In this document: positions 50,944-59,983 of the stretch, piece after piece | Layout of the letters: each line of letters begins with the position of its first letter | Position numbering within the stretch: the stretch's first letter is position 1 | Assembly (NCBI GenBank): GCA_964446835.1 | Contig: CAYUQT010000032.1 | Span: 1 to 64,000, forward strand | DNA: 64,000 bases | Reading direction: 5' to 3' | DNA from: CAYUQT01 sp964446835 | GTDB taxonomy: Bacteria; Planctomycetota; Phycisphaerae; UBA1845; JAFGLZ01 | Notes under the pieces: generated by a model | What the model saw: the letters and a program-made list of their open reading frames with translations, nothing else | Told to the model about the DNA's origin: nothing | Database searches by the model: none | Program-made: the position numbers and the translations under genes

Positions 50944-51693
50944 TTACTTGCAGTCCTGACGCAGGAGGCTTTGATCGCAGAGCAGGCCTGTCGACTTATC
51001 GACGGGGTGTGACGCGGCGACACGAAACTGGGTATTCGTTTTGGTGCGTGTGACGAAGAATGCGGCCGACTGTTGGATACGGTAGAGACGAGCGAAGTCG
51101 AGGTGGCCTCGGTCGAAGACATAGAACGCGCCTGGCTCGAAGAACAGGACGTCGAGGGCATGGACATCGTGCATTTTGCCCGTAGAAATCAGGATAAACG
51201 AGGGGATGCTGCCTCGCAGGTCCAAGAGGGTGTGGAGCTTGATGGCGCCTTTTCGTCGTCTGAATTCGGCCCAGGGAAACATATCGAGGCAAAGGTCGAT
51301 CGTAGTGGAATCGAGTGCGTAGACGGTCTGCTCCAAGTCGACGCCGAAGTCGTCGCTCGCGTAAAGTCTGCGAGCGGTGTGAATGAGCACGCCTGCCAGG
51401 TCGGCGAAGATGCGCCAATCGCGTTTCTCGTTGGCGTCGGCGAGGGTGCTTCGGCGGACGCGAGAGCGAATGCCCAAGTGATACAGTCTCGACGGTTGAG
51501 CGATCAGGCAGGCTTCGATGTCCCGGAGGCTTTCACGATACGTGAGTTGGGCAAACGCCATGGACAGCAACTGATCGAGGCAAGAGAACCGGATGACGTT
51601 GTGCTCGCCGTGGTATCGGTTGACGATCGTGTGGAAGCGTCGCTTCGGGAGGAAATCCATGATCTGTGTGAAGACGGTTCGTCCTGTGTTCAT
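50944..51693 (-). pseudogene. IS4-family transposase, 3'-truncated
   Basis: 249 codons from ATG 51693 (AAGGAG upstream). It reads as an IS4-type DDE transposase: FSCLDQLLSMAFAQLTYRES, LYHLGIRSRVRRSTLADANE, first catalytic Asp in YALDSTTIDLC, KLHTLLDLRGSIPSF, second Asp in FDRGHLDFARLY. It stops soon after DKSTGLLCDQ, while relatives continue for over 100 more residues including the catalytic Glu. It is therefore inactive. Terminal inverted repeats were not found. Confidence 0.85.
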
Positions 51694-51938
51694 CGGCCGC
51701 TCCTTGGTCAAACAGGCGGCCGAAGTCTACGCTCAAATCAAATCGATGCAGGTCGAATTCCTTGGTAACATCCCAGATATCAACGGCTTACAGATGAAGC
51801 ACTGTGCGATGCCCGGACAGCAGTGTGGCCAATTCCTCGTTGTCTGGCAATGGAGTTCCTCTCTCGCGGCACGTTGTGCGACCAGCTTGACGCAGCAGAG
51901 GCGGCCGCAGGCACCGTCCAGGGGAAAGGCGGGGAGGA

Positions 51939-52379
51939 CTAGTGCCGTCCGTACATGTACTCGGTCAGGTAGTGCACCATCTGCTTGTCCTTTGATGCGT
52001 GGTAAGCCATCACATCGCCGATCGAGAGCAGGCCAAGCAGCTCCTTCTGACCGGCGACCGGCACGTGGCGGATACGGTTCTGCTTCATGATCGCCTCGAT
52101 CTCCTCGCTGCAGCGCTCCGGCTCGACGACGATCACATCTCGCGTCATCAACTCGCCGACCTTCGTGTCCGACGCATCCTTGTCCTCGGCTACGAGTCGG
52201 TTCACCACGTCGCGCTCGGTGAAGATGCCCTCGATCGTTTGTGCATCGCCAACGACGACCAGGCACCCTATACGGTGGGAGCGCATCAGCCTGCACGCAT
52301 CTTGCACACTCACGTCGGCACGGACCGTGATGATCCCTTTCGATTCCTTCTCGGCCAGCAGTTCCTTTGCGATCGCCAT
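51939..52379 (-). CDS. tandem CBS-domain protein (Hrp1-like)
   Basis: 146 aa with two CBS domains and little else: KGIITVRADVSVQDACRLM and IGCLVVVGDAQTIEGIFTERDVVNRLV for the first, VGELMTRDVIVVEPERCSEEI and RHVPVAGQKELLGLLSIGDVM for the second. Pairs like this bind adenine nucleotides and sense energy state; size and layout match Hrp1 of mycobacteria. ATG 52379 is chosen because the family likeness begins there; the longer ORF start at 52508 adds an unrelated Cys-rich stretch. It begins a group of stress-type genes. Confidence 0.85.
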   Translation of the reverse strand: MAIAKELLAEKESKGIITVRADVSVQDACRLMRSHRIGCLVVVGDAQTIEGIFTERDVVNRLVAEDKDASDTKVGELMTRDVIVVEPERCSEEIEAIMKQNRIRHVPVAGQKELLGLLSIGDVMAYHASKDKQMVHYLTEYMYGRH

Positions 52380-52613
52380 GACGGAAAACCCTCTGACAAC
52401 TACCACGGAAGAACAGTGTCGCTGCATGCGGCAGAGGCACCAGCAACATCCGGAGCCCGTATCAAGACCTCTGGCGAAGACTCTAGTCGCGAAGCCAAAC
52501 TGTGTCAATTCACCTCAGTCTGTCTGACCAGAAGCTCGAGACGACATACAAGGTTCTCCGTTTTTCCATCGACACTGGGCGGCTCTGCACGGGGCTCGTA
52601 GGGCTCTTGCCAG

Positions 52614-54518
52614 CTAATCATCTGTGTTTGAAGCCAGCTCCGAAACGGTCAGCTTCCGCAACAGGGCCCGTTTCTTGGCCTGATGGTCCTGCATCCGGCG
52701 CAGGACGTTGTCAAGGAACTCGACGGTCTCGACGATGTGAGGACCCTTGTTCAGCATGACGCACTCGGCCCTCCCGGCCATGGCGGCGTCGGTCACCTCC
52801 GCCCGCGAAGGCATGCCCTTCTTGGCGAGGCTTTCGAGGACTTGCGTAGCCCATATGACGGGCACATGCGCCGCCTCGCACACCCAGAGGATCTCCTCCT
52901 GAACCTCAGCAAGTCGTTCGAAACCCAGCTCCACGCCGAGATCGCCCCGCGCCACCATGACCCCGATGGGTGGAGAACGCAGGCCCGTCAAGATCAGTCG
53001 GGAGAGGTTTTCGAAGGCCTTTCGTGTCTCGATCTTGAGGAGGATCCCGATGTCATGCCGCGCAGCCCGCTGCGCCAGGCGCTCTTCCAGCAACAGCACA
53101 TCCTCCGGGTCTTGGACGAACGACAGACCCACCATGTCCGCGTGCGATACGGCAAAGTCAAGGTCGGCCAGGTCCTTGCCCGTCAGCGCCGGCACTCGAA
53201 GCTCGCTCTCCGGCAGGTTGATTCCCTTGTCTGCGCGCAGTTTGGAGCCGCCCGGGCGAGCTCGGGTGATCTTCACGGTTAGCGCGGCGTCCTCCACCCG
53301 CTCGATCACGCCGCCGATCTTTCCGTCATCGAAGAAGATCCGTTCTCCGGGCCGGACGTCACGAAAGACCTCGGGCAGCGTACAGGGAATCTGTGCCGGC
53401 TGAACCAGCACGCCTTCAGCCGTTCGCTGGGCCGGATGCCCAGGCTCGTCTGCCCGCGTCAGAATCAGCCCCTCGCCCACATGCAATACGATCGGCTCAA
53501 TGACCGGAGCAAGTGCGCCCAAGCGGCCTTGGGCGACCATCGTGCCGGCTCGGACCAGTCGCAGCGGAATTCCGGCTTCCACATATGCGCTCCGAATACC
53601 TTGTGCCCAGCAAGAACTGCCCTGCCGGGAACCGAACACGAGCACACGACGAACCCCACGACAGTCCACGAAGTGCAACTCGTCGCCGCTGCGGGCCTGG
53701 CATAGGAATGCCGTCTCCAGCGGGAGGACGGCGTCCGCCTGCGTAGGCGGACGCTCGGGAGCGTTCGCCGGCGTCAGCCATACCCGCGCGGGCTCTTTGA
53801 CCTTGCCTCGGATGTCCCGGCGAGGTGCCCATCGGGCAACCGCGCCAGAGGAGACAATCTCGCCGGTTCGCAGCTTGGGGCCGCCAAGGTCGACCAACAA
53901 TCGGCACGGCTGGTTGAGCTCCTGTTGGGCCCGGCGGAGATGGGACGCCATGCGCCCCCATGCTTCGAGGTCGTCATGCGCACAGTTGATTCGCATCACG
54001 TCCATGCCGGCCTTGATGAGGTCACGGATCAGGGCGATGTCTTCAGCCGCTTCCGTCGGCATCGTCACCATGATGCGGACCGCACGCTCAGGCCTGCTCC
54101 GACCCAGAAGGGCCTCGGCGTGTCTTGTCAGCATTTCGGGTCCCGTAGAGAAGTCGACGGGAGGAACGGCTTTCGGTCCACGCTCCATCGGCCGGTTTGC
54201 CAGACGGTGAAGGACGGCCAACACCGCGTCCAGCCCCGCCAGGGTATGTGCCTCAGACCGCCCGAGTGAAGAAAGGCCGAAGGATGAGAGCTCTCGCTGC
54301 GGGTCGCGCAGATCATGCTGGCGCAGGGCCAGGTAGTGAAGCAGGTTCCGGGCGCTGGCCCTGTACTCCGGAGCGACGGACGCAAGTTCGCTCTCAAATG
54401 ACCTCTCAAAAGCGATCGCCCGGTCGCGAATGTCGAGCAGCACTTGTGTGAGCTTTTCCAGCACGTCGGGTTTGAAGCGTGAAGGCACGAACAAGTCCTC
54501 CGGCTCACAACGAGACAC
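52614..54518 (-). CDS. pyruvate kinase-like protein with extra N-terminal domain
   Basis: 634 aa, GTG start. Residues 1-145 are a helical domain not found in standard pyruvate kinase. The rest has pyruvate kinase motifs: LLVDLGGPKLRTG, KIETRKAFENLS with the catalytic Lys and metal-binding Glu, GVMVARGDLGVELG and VIWATQVLESL. Differences: the usual NFSH box reads NCAH, so the Ser that helps bind potassium is Ala; the B domain between residues 215 and 420 is enlarged; the C-terminal regulatory domain is missing. It may form ATP from phosphoenolpyruvate or have a changed substrate. Neighbours are CBS and site-2 protease genes. Confidence 0.75.
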   Translation of the reverse strand: MSRCEPEDLFVPSRFKPDVLEKLTQVLLDIRDRAIAFERSFESELASVAPEYRASARNLLHYLALRQHDLRDPQRELSSFGLSSLGRSEAHTLAGLDAVLAVLHRLANRPMERGPKAVPPVDFSTGPEMLTRHAEALLGRSRPERAVRIMVTMPTEAAEDIALIRDLIKAGMDVMRINCAHDDLEAWGRMASHLRRAQQELNQPCRLLVDLGGPKLRTGEIVSSGAVARWAPRRDIRGKVKEPARVWLTPANAPERPPTQADAVLPLETAFLCQARSGDELHFVDCRGVRRVLVFGSRQGSSCWAQGIRSAYVEAGIPLRLVRAGTMVAQGRLGALAPVIEPIVLHVGEGLILTRADEPGHPAQRTAEGVLVQPAQIPCTLPEVFRDVRPGERIFFDDGKIGGVIERVEDAALTVKITRARPGGSKLRADKGINLPESELRVPALTGKDLADLDFAVSHADMVGLSFVQDPEDVLLLEERLAQRAARHDIGILLKIETRKAFENLSRLILTGLRSPPIGVMVARGDLGVELGFERLAEVQEEILWVCEAAHVPVIWATQVLESLAKKGMPSRAEVTDAAMAGRAECVMLNKGPHIVETVEFLDNVLRRMQDHQAKKRALLRKLTVSELASNTDD

Positions 54519-54624
54519 TGATCACCCTACCCGCCACTCGCATCGGAAGCCAGGGAAACCCAGGGGTCGAACGGTTGGGCCGAAGCGGACGGTCATGAGC
54601 CGCCACGGGTTCCAGAAGCATCCC

Positions 54625-55740
54625 TCATGTGGGTTGGTAGGAAGCAGCCGCATGCCGGAGTCTGGTTTCGCCCAGCGCAGCCTGAATCATGATGAACTCT
54701 CCAAGATTGTCCGACGTCAACAGTCCCACGAGCCGTCCGCCGTGCGTCACGGGGAGAACGCGACACGGGCATTCCTGCAACCGCGAGAAGACGTCCATGA
54801 GCATCTCCGAGGAGTCAACATTCTGAAAGTCCGAACGCATCACCTTGGAGACCGGCACTTCCTGACCTGTCTGAGCCAACGCGGCCATCAAATCGCTTCG
54901 AGTCAGGACGCCCAGGATTCGGTCATTCTCGACGACGGGGAAGTCCTGTTGGGAACCCGCGAGGATGAGTTCTACAACCTCCTTCAGAGGCTGGTCAGGT
55001 GAAACCACCTCGAATCTCGTCATCATGGCCTGTTCGACTGGAATCCCTCCGAGGGCGGATTTCATCTGGGCCACGCTTGATTCAGACGCGGCACCGATCC
55101 ACACGAAAAGGGCGATGAACAGCAGAAACGGGTTTGTGAACAGACCCAGAAACCCAAAGAGCAATGCCATGCCCTGCCCCAGCCGAGCGGCGATCTGGGT
55201 GGCCCGGGCGTATTCCATGCGAGTGGCCAACAAAGCCCTCACAACCCTCCCACCATCCATTGGGAACGCGGGCAGCATATTGAACCCTACGAGGAAGAGG
55301 TTCGCGATCAACAACCGTTCCAGAAAGGGACCACTCACGACGCCTAGAGACCTGACGGGAACCAGGTTGGCCTGCATGAGCAGCACGACGTAGAGACCTA
55401 TCGCGATAACTACATTGACCGCCGGACCGGCCAAGGCCACCCACAATTCGTGGTGGGGGTTCTCCGGCATTCGCTCCAATCGTGCGACGCCGCCAATCGG
55501 CAGCAGTGTGATCTCGCGGGTCCTGATGCCAAACCGTCGCGCCGTCAGGGCATGCCCGAACTCATGGAGCAGGACACACCCGAAGACGCACAGCGTGAGC
55601 CCGACACCTACAGTCGCCGTGATCACACTCCGGCCTGCCATGACGTGCGTCAGAATCAGCCAGCCGATCAGAAGAAAGAACGTCGCGTGGACATAGACAT
55701 CAATGCCCCAGAATGTTCCTATTTTGCGCGACCATTTCAT
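54625..55740 (-). CDS. site-2 protease family protein with two CBS domains (Rip3-like)
   Basis: 371 aa intramembrane zinc metalloprotease. The HExxH motif is LLHEFGHAL in the second membrane helix; the second zinc/active motif is NMLPAFPMDGGRVVRAL. About six hydrophobic segments precede a cytosolic pair of CBS domains (about 240-350: MTRFEVVSPDQPLKEVV, FPVVENDRILGVLTRSDLM, VLPVTHGGRLVGLLTSDNL). This arrangement is that of Rip3-type proteases, which cleave membrane-bound regulators and may be gated by nucleotide binding. Its substrate is unknown; no anti-sigma factor is next to it. It is divergent from the P-type ATPase gene across a 405-bp gap. Confidence 0.9.
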   Translation of the reverse strand: MKWSRKIGTFWGIDVYVHATFFLLIGWLILTHVMAGRSVITATVGVGLTLCVFGCVLLHEFGHALTARRFGIRTREITLLPIGGVARLERMPENPHHELWVALAGPAVNVVIAIGLYVVLLMQANLVPVRSLGVVSGPFLERLLIANLFLVGFNMLPAFPMDGGRVVRALLATRMEYARATQIAARLGQGMALLFGFLGLFTNPFLLFIALFVWIGAASESSVAQMKSALGGIPVEQAMMTRFEVVSPDQPLKEVVELILAGSQQDFPVVENDRILGVLTRSDLMAALAQTGQEVPVSKVMRSDFQNVDSSEMLMDVFSRLQECPCRVLPVTHGGRLVGLLTSDNLGEFIMIQAALGETRLRHAAASYQPT

Positions 55741-56145
55741 CAGTCTGGCTCCTTGGGATTATGCCTCGCCGGGTGTTCACGCCCCATGTCACGCGCCCTT
55801 GGTAACGTCCGGATCGGTGGGGACGGTGGGTTCCAGGAATCAACGACGCCTTCATACTAGCCGTTGATGGGCGTATCGGACAGCCCCGATGATCAGCCTG
55901 GCCGTGGGTCATCTCATCTGGCTATCAACGGTACGGGGTGGTAGAATCCCACTCACTAAGGACCGAACCTCCTCGCGCCGGACGGAAGTCACTGGCGATC
56001 TGGCAAGCCCGAACCCCGTCCAGGCAATGAGGTGTTTGAACCAGCGCAGGTCCCTGGCAGAGGCCCTGTGTTGTCTGATCCCCATGTCGTGATTCGCGAA
56101 GGTTGCTGAAACGAAGGCCGACCGCATCGCACAGGAATGGTGATC
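55741..56145. other. divergent promoter region between the protease and P-type ATPase genes
   Basis: About 400 bases that must carry the promoters for both flanking genes. No supported gene, repeat or clear operator was recognised here. Confidence 0.4.
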
Positions 56146-58872
56146 ATGGAGACGCTTGTCGCCCAACACTGGCATCACCTGCCGGTCGGTGAAGTCGTCG
56201 ATCTTCTCGGAACCGATCCTGAAAAGGGGCTCGATCTGTTCGAGGTTCAGCATCGTCGCGACCGTTTCGGACCGAATCAGGTATCGGCTCAGAAAGGCAT
56301 CGGAGCAATCAAGCGTTTTCTGTTGCAGTTCAAACAGCCCCTCGTGTACATCCTGCTGGTCGCCGGTGGAATCACGCTGGTTCTCAAGGAGGGCGTTGAC
56401 GCGGGGGTCATTTTCGGTGTCGTGCTGGTCAACGCGATTATTGGATTCCTCCAAGAGTCGAAGGCATCAGAGGCGATCAAGGCGTTGGCCAAGAGCGTCG
56501 TGACGGAATGCTCGGTCCTGCGGGCAGGGCGACGGCAGCGAATCGCCTCGATCGATCTGGTCCCTGGTGACATAATCTCCCTTCAATCGGGCGACAAGGT
56601 GCCGGCCGACATGCGGCTGCTAACGTGTCGCGATCTTCAGATCGATGAATCGATCCTCACGGGCGAATCGGTACCCGTTCATAAGAGCGACGGTATTCTC
56701 CCGCACAACACCGTCTTGGCCGATCGGACGAACATGGCGTACTCGTCCACTCTTGTCACCTACGGGATCGGTGCGGGTGTGGTCACCGCCACCGGAGATC
56801 GGACCGAGGTCGGACGCATCTCGTCGCTGATTCACGAGGCGGTGGAGCTGGCCACACCGCTGACTCGAAAGATCACCGCCTTCAGCCACACACTCATCTA
56901 CATCATTCTCGGCTTGGCGGGGTTGACGTTCCTGGTCGGGGTGGTCCGAGGTGAGTCCCCCGCCTCGATGTTCATGGGCGCCGTGGCCCTGGCCGTGGGT
57001 GCGATTCCAGAAGGTCTGCCCGCGGCGGTGACCGTCACGCTGGCCATCGGGGTAGGTCGGATGGCCAGACGACGGGCCATCATCCGAAAACTGCCGGCCG
57101 TTGAGACGCTTGGCAGCACAACAGTCATCTGCTCGGATAAAACCGGTACGCTGACCGAAAACCAGATGACCGTTCGGGAGCTTTTCGCGGGTTCCGTTCA
57201 CTATGACGTGGGCGGCGCGGGATACGCGCCGACAGGTCAGATCGCGCCGAGGGGTGAGGGCGTTGATTGGGCGTCGAACGACGCGGCCCTGGAGTGTCTC
57301 AAGGCTGGCTTGCTGTGCAACGATTCCTTGCTGGTCGAGGCGGAAGGACGCTGGCGAGTTCAGGGGGATCCGACGGAGGGCGCGCTGATCGTAGCCGCTT
57401 GCAAGTCGGGACTCTCGGCCGAGACGGCGAGAGAGGAGCTTCCCCGAATCGACACGATCCCCTTCGAGTCCCACCATCAATACATGGCCACCTTGCACGC
57501 TGGGGGGCCAGAGGGGACGCGGAGGGTTTACTTGAAGGGGGCGGTGGAGCGGATTCTCGAACGATGCTCAACGTGTCTTGACGCGGCTGGCGTGTTCGAT
57601 TCGATCGACCTGGATTTGATTCATCGCATGGTCGACGAGATGACGAGTCAGGGTCTGAGAGTCCTTGCGATGGCGCGGATCGACCTCGCCCCTGACACTG
57701 CCCATCTGGGACATGGCGACCTCCAGTCAGGGCTGGTCTTCCTCGGCGTTCAGGGGATGATCGATCCGCCGCGCGCCGAGGCGATCGCCGCCGTCCGAAA
57801 GTGCCGGACGGCGGGCATTCGCGTCAAGATGATCACGGGCGATCATGCCAGGACGGCCTCGGCAATCGCTCAGCAGATCGGCTTGAGCGCGGGGACAGGT
57901 GACGGCCGATCGGCCGCCGTCGCCGTGACGGGGCTGGAGATGGCCCAATACTCAGATGAGGAACTCGTCGACGTAGCGGAGCGAGCCGACGTCTTCGCCC
58001 GCGTCAGCCCGGAACAGAAGCTTCGCCTGGTCGAGGCCTTGCAGTACCGCGGCCACATCGTCGCAATGACCGGTGACGGCGTCAACGATGCCCCCGCACT
58101 CAAACAGGCCAACATCGGTGTCGCCATGGGCATCAGCGGTACCGAAGTCACCAAAGAGGCCGCCGACATGATCCTCACCGACGACAACTTCGCCTCCATT
58201 GAGGCGGCCGTTGAGGAAGGCCGAGGTGTATTCGAAAACCTTAGGAAGTTCATCCTCTGGACACTGCCCACAAACATGGGCGAAGGGCTGGTCATCCTGG
58301 CGGCCGTTTTCGCAGGCGTCGCGCTGCCCATCCTCCCTGTACAGATCCTCTGGATCAACATGACGACAGCCGTCCTCCTGGGAATGATGTTGGCCTTCGA
58401 GCCAAAGGAACGCGGCCTGATGGAACGTCCGCCGCGCGATCCGGGCGCGCCCATCTTGACCCGGGAACTCGTCCTTCGCATCCTGACGGTTTCGACAATG
58501 CTCCTGCTCGGTGCGTTCGGTCTGTTTGAGTGGCATCAGAAGTCGGGCGGGTCGTTGGACGAGGCGAGAACCATCGCTGTCAACGTGTTCGTCCTGGTTG
58601 AAATATTCTACTTGTTGAATTGCCGTTCGCTCACAAGATCCGTGTTCCAAATCGGGTTGTTCAGCAATCCTTGGTTGGTTCTTGGCGCAGTGGGAATGGT
58701 GTCTTTGCAGATGCTGTTCGTCTATTTGCCGGTGATGAACAGGATGTTCCACAGTGCACCCGTCAGCGCCGCGAGTTGGCTGAAGGTCCTGGCGGTGGCA
58801 CTGATCGCTTACGGCGTGATTGGCTTCGAGAAGTGGCTCAGAAGTCGCCGTCGAACGAGGCCACGAGGTTAG
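56146..58872 (+). CDS. P-type cation-transporting ATPase (PacL/CtpF-like)
   Basis: 908 aa. N-terminal cation-ATPase domain (WHHLPVGEVVDLLGTDPEKG), actuator motif ILTGESVPVHK, phosphorylation site D331 in CSDKTGTLTENQMTV, hinge MTGDGVNDAPALKQANIGVA, membrane motif AIPEGLPAAVTVTLAIG, and the C-terminal membrane domain (ILPVQILWINMTTAVLLGMM). The PEGLP sequence and overall length fit the P2-type (calcium/PMR1-like) group. The ATG at 56146 is preferred over 56137 because AGGA then sits at a normal distance. CtpF, a close analogue in content, belongs to the mycobacterial dormancy regulon. Confidence 0.9.
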   Translation: METLVAQHWHHLPVGEVVDLLGTDPEKGLDLFEVQHRRDRFGPNQVSAQKGIGAIKRFLLQFKQPLVYILLVAGGITLVLKEGVDAGVIFGVVLVNAIIGFLQESKASEAIKALAKSVVTECSVLRAGRRQRIASIDLVPGDIISLQSGDKVPADMRLLTCRDLQIDESILTGESVPVHKSDGILPHNTVLADRTNMAYSSTLVTYGIGAGVVTATGDRTEVGRISSLIHEAVELATPLTRKITAFSHTLIYIILGLAGLTFLVGVVRGESPASMFMGAVALAVGAIPEGLPAAVTVTLAIGVGRMARRRAIIRKLPAVETLGSTTVICSDKTGTLTENQMTVRELFAGSVHYDVGGAGYAPTGQIAPRGEGVDWASNDAALECLKAGLLCNDSLLVEAEGRWRVQGDPTEGALIVAACKSGLSAETAREELPRIDTIPFESHHQYMATLHAGGPEGTRRVYLKGAVERILERCSTCLDAAGVFDSIDLDLIHRMVDEMTSQGLRVLAMARIDLAPDTAHLGHGDLQSGLVFLGVQGMIDPPRAEAIAAVRKCRTAGIRVKMITGDHARTASAIAQQIGLSAGTGDGRSAAVAVTGLEMAQYSDEELVDVAERADVFARVSPEQKLRLVEALQYRGHIVAMTGDGVNDAPALKQANIGVAMGISGTEVTKEAADMILTDDNFASIEAAVEEGRGVFENLRKFILWTLPTNMGEGLVILAAVFAGVALPILPVQILWINMTTAVLLGMMLAFEPKERGLMERPPRDPGAPILTRELVLRILTVSTMLLLGAFGLFEWHQKSGGSLDEARTIAVNVFVLVEIFYLLNCRSLTRSVFQIGLFSNPWLVLGAVGMVSLQMLFVYLPVMNRMFHSAPVSAASWLKVLAVALIAYGVIGFEKWLRSRRRTRPRG

Positions 58873-58947
58873 GTCCTTCCGGAAAAGGGGCGTTGCCACA
58901 GGGCGCCGCCTTGCCGGCAACCCCGTACCTGGAGCGTGAGGCAACCC

Positions 58948-59487
58948 ATGCACGAAGAAGCGGAAAACCATGAACCCCTGATTCGAGGGCTTTACAAAGT
59001 CATCCGAATGGCCGTTCGTGCCTTGGCGATTCTCATGGCCGTTGTCATCCTATTCGGTGTGGTCGACGTCGCCTACGTCCTCTACGACCGGCTGACAACG
59101 GTGGGCCCGGACAAGCCCTACTTCATCCTGAAAATCAGCGATATCCTCGCTACATTCGGGGCGTTCATGGCTGTGCTGATTGCGATCGAGATTTTCATCA
59201 ACATCACCGTCTACCTCAGGGAAGACGTGATCCATGTTCGAATCGTCCTGGCGACGGCGTTGATGGCCATCGCGCGAAAGGTCATCATCCTGGATTACAA
59301 GGAAACCGATCCCGTTTATGTTTTCGCCACCGCGGCCGTGGCCTTGGCCATGAGCATCGGGTATTGGATTGTCGTCGTGCAGGACAAACGCAGGTCTGAG
59401 CACGAAGGGCAAGCCTTGGTTCGCGCGTCCGAGACGGCGATCAAGGAGACGGGGGCACAACAAGAGGGGAACGTTAACGCTCCATGA
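58948..59487 (+). CDS. PsiE-family membrane protein
   Basis: 179 aa with four predicted membrane helices (VRALAILMAVVILFGVVDVA, ILATFGAFMAVLIAIEIFIN, IVLATALMAIARKVIILD, VFATAAVALAMSIGYWIVVV), matching phosphate-starvation-inducible PsiE proteins. Family function is unknown. ATG 58948 with GAGG upstream is preferred to a GTG at 58936. It follows the P-type ATPase by 75 bp on the same strand and is probably co-transcribed. Confidence 0.85.
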   Translation: MHEEAENHEPLIRGLYKVIRMAVRALAILMAVVILFGVVDVAYVLYDRLTTVGPDKPYFILKISDILATFGAFMAVLIAIEIFINITVYLREDVIHVRIVLATALMAIARKVIILDYKETDPVYVFATAAVALAMSIGYWIVVVQDKRRSEHEGQALVRASETAIKETGAQQEGNVNAP

Positions 59488-59597
59488 TTCGAAGGCCCCC
59501 TCCGTTGGTGACGACAGCAGAGCCGCGAGAACAATGACACGGACCCCAACCAGACGCAGCTCGACGGGCTCGATTCCCCACGCTTCCTGCACTCCCG

Positions 59598-59855
59598 TTG
59601 GACGTACCGAATCGGGCCAAGGAAAACTTGCGGCAGCTTGACAGCATCACCGGTCGGCCGGTTGGCCCAGTTCGAGGAGTGACCACGACGAGCCTGGATG
59701 TGAAGCTGCGGTATCCGGGATTGGAAGACGGGAAGGCCGAGACGATCGAGCGGCGAGTCCGTTTCGCATTGGGGCGATTCGCACACTGCATCCGTCGGGC
59801 GGAGGTAGTCTTGGCCGATGTGAACGGGCCGCGGGGTAGCCGGGACACCTACTGA
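59598..59855 (+). pseudogene. S30AE (HPF/RaiA)-like fragment
   Basis: The part encoding AETIERRVRFALGRFAHCI and RRAEVVLADVNGPRG resembles the start of ribosome hibernation factors, including the characteristic NGPRG-type turn. Relatives continue with a D-K-R-C segment and another 30-40 residues; here the frame ends at TGA exactly where Cys would be expected (GSRDTY then TGA), and the following codons read TVRVAEAA. Either a Cys codon mutated to TGA or the gene ends early. The start is uncertain: TTG 59598 or GTG 59679, neither with a good ribosome site. The fragment lies between psiE and the GspE-like gene. Confidence 0.45.
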
Positions 59856-59983
59856 ACGGTGCGGGTCGCGGAGGCCGCATCGCCGCCCGGGATTCACACC
59901 GGTTGGACAGGCGTGCAGGGCATCGCTAGACTGCGCAGCCGTTGCTCCGTGGAAGCCCAATCAGGTGGCAGGAGCCAAGAATC

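Noticed and set aside
59853..59855. TGA in the S30AE-like gene as a selenocysteine codon
   Set aside because: SelD is present, but no selA/selB/selC or SECIS-like stem was seen, and the sequence after TGA does not continue the family well. Gene decay is simpler.
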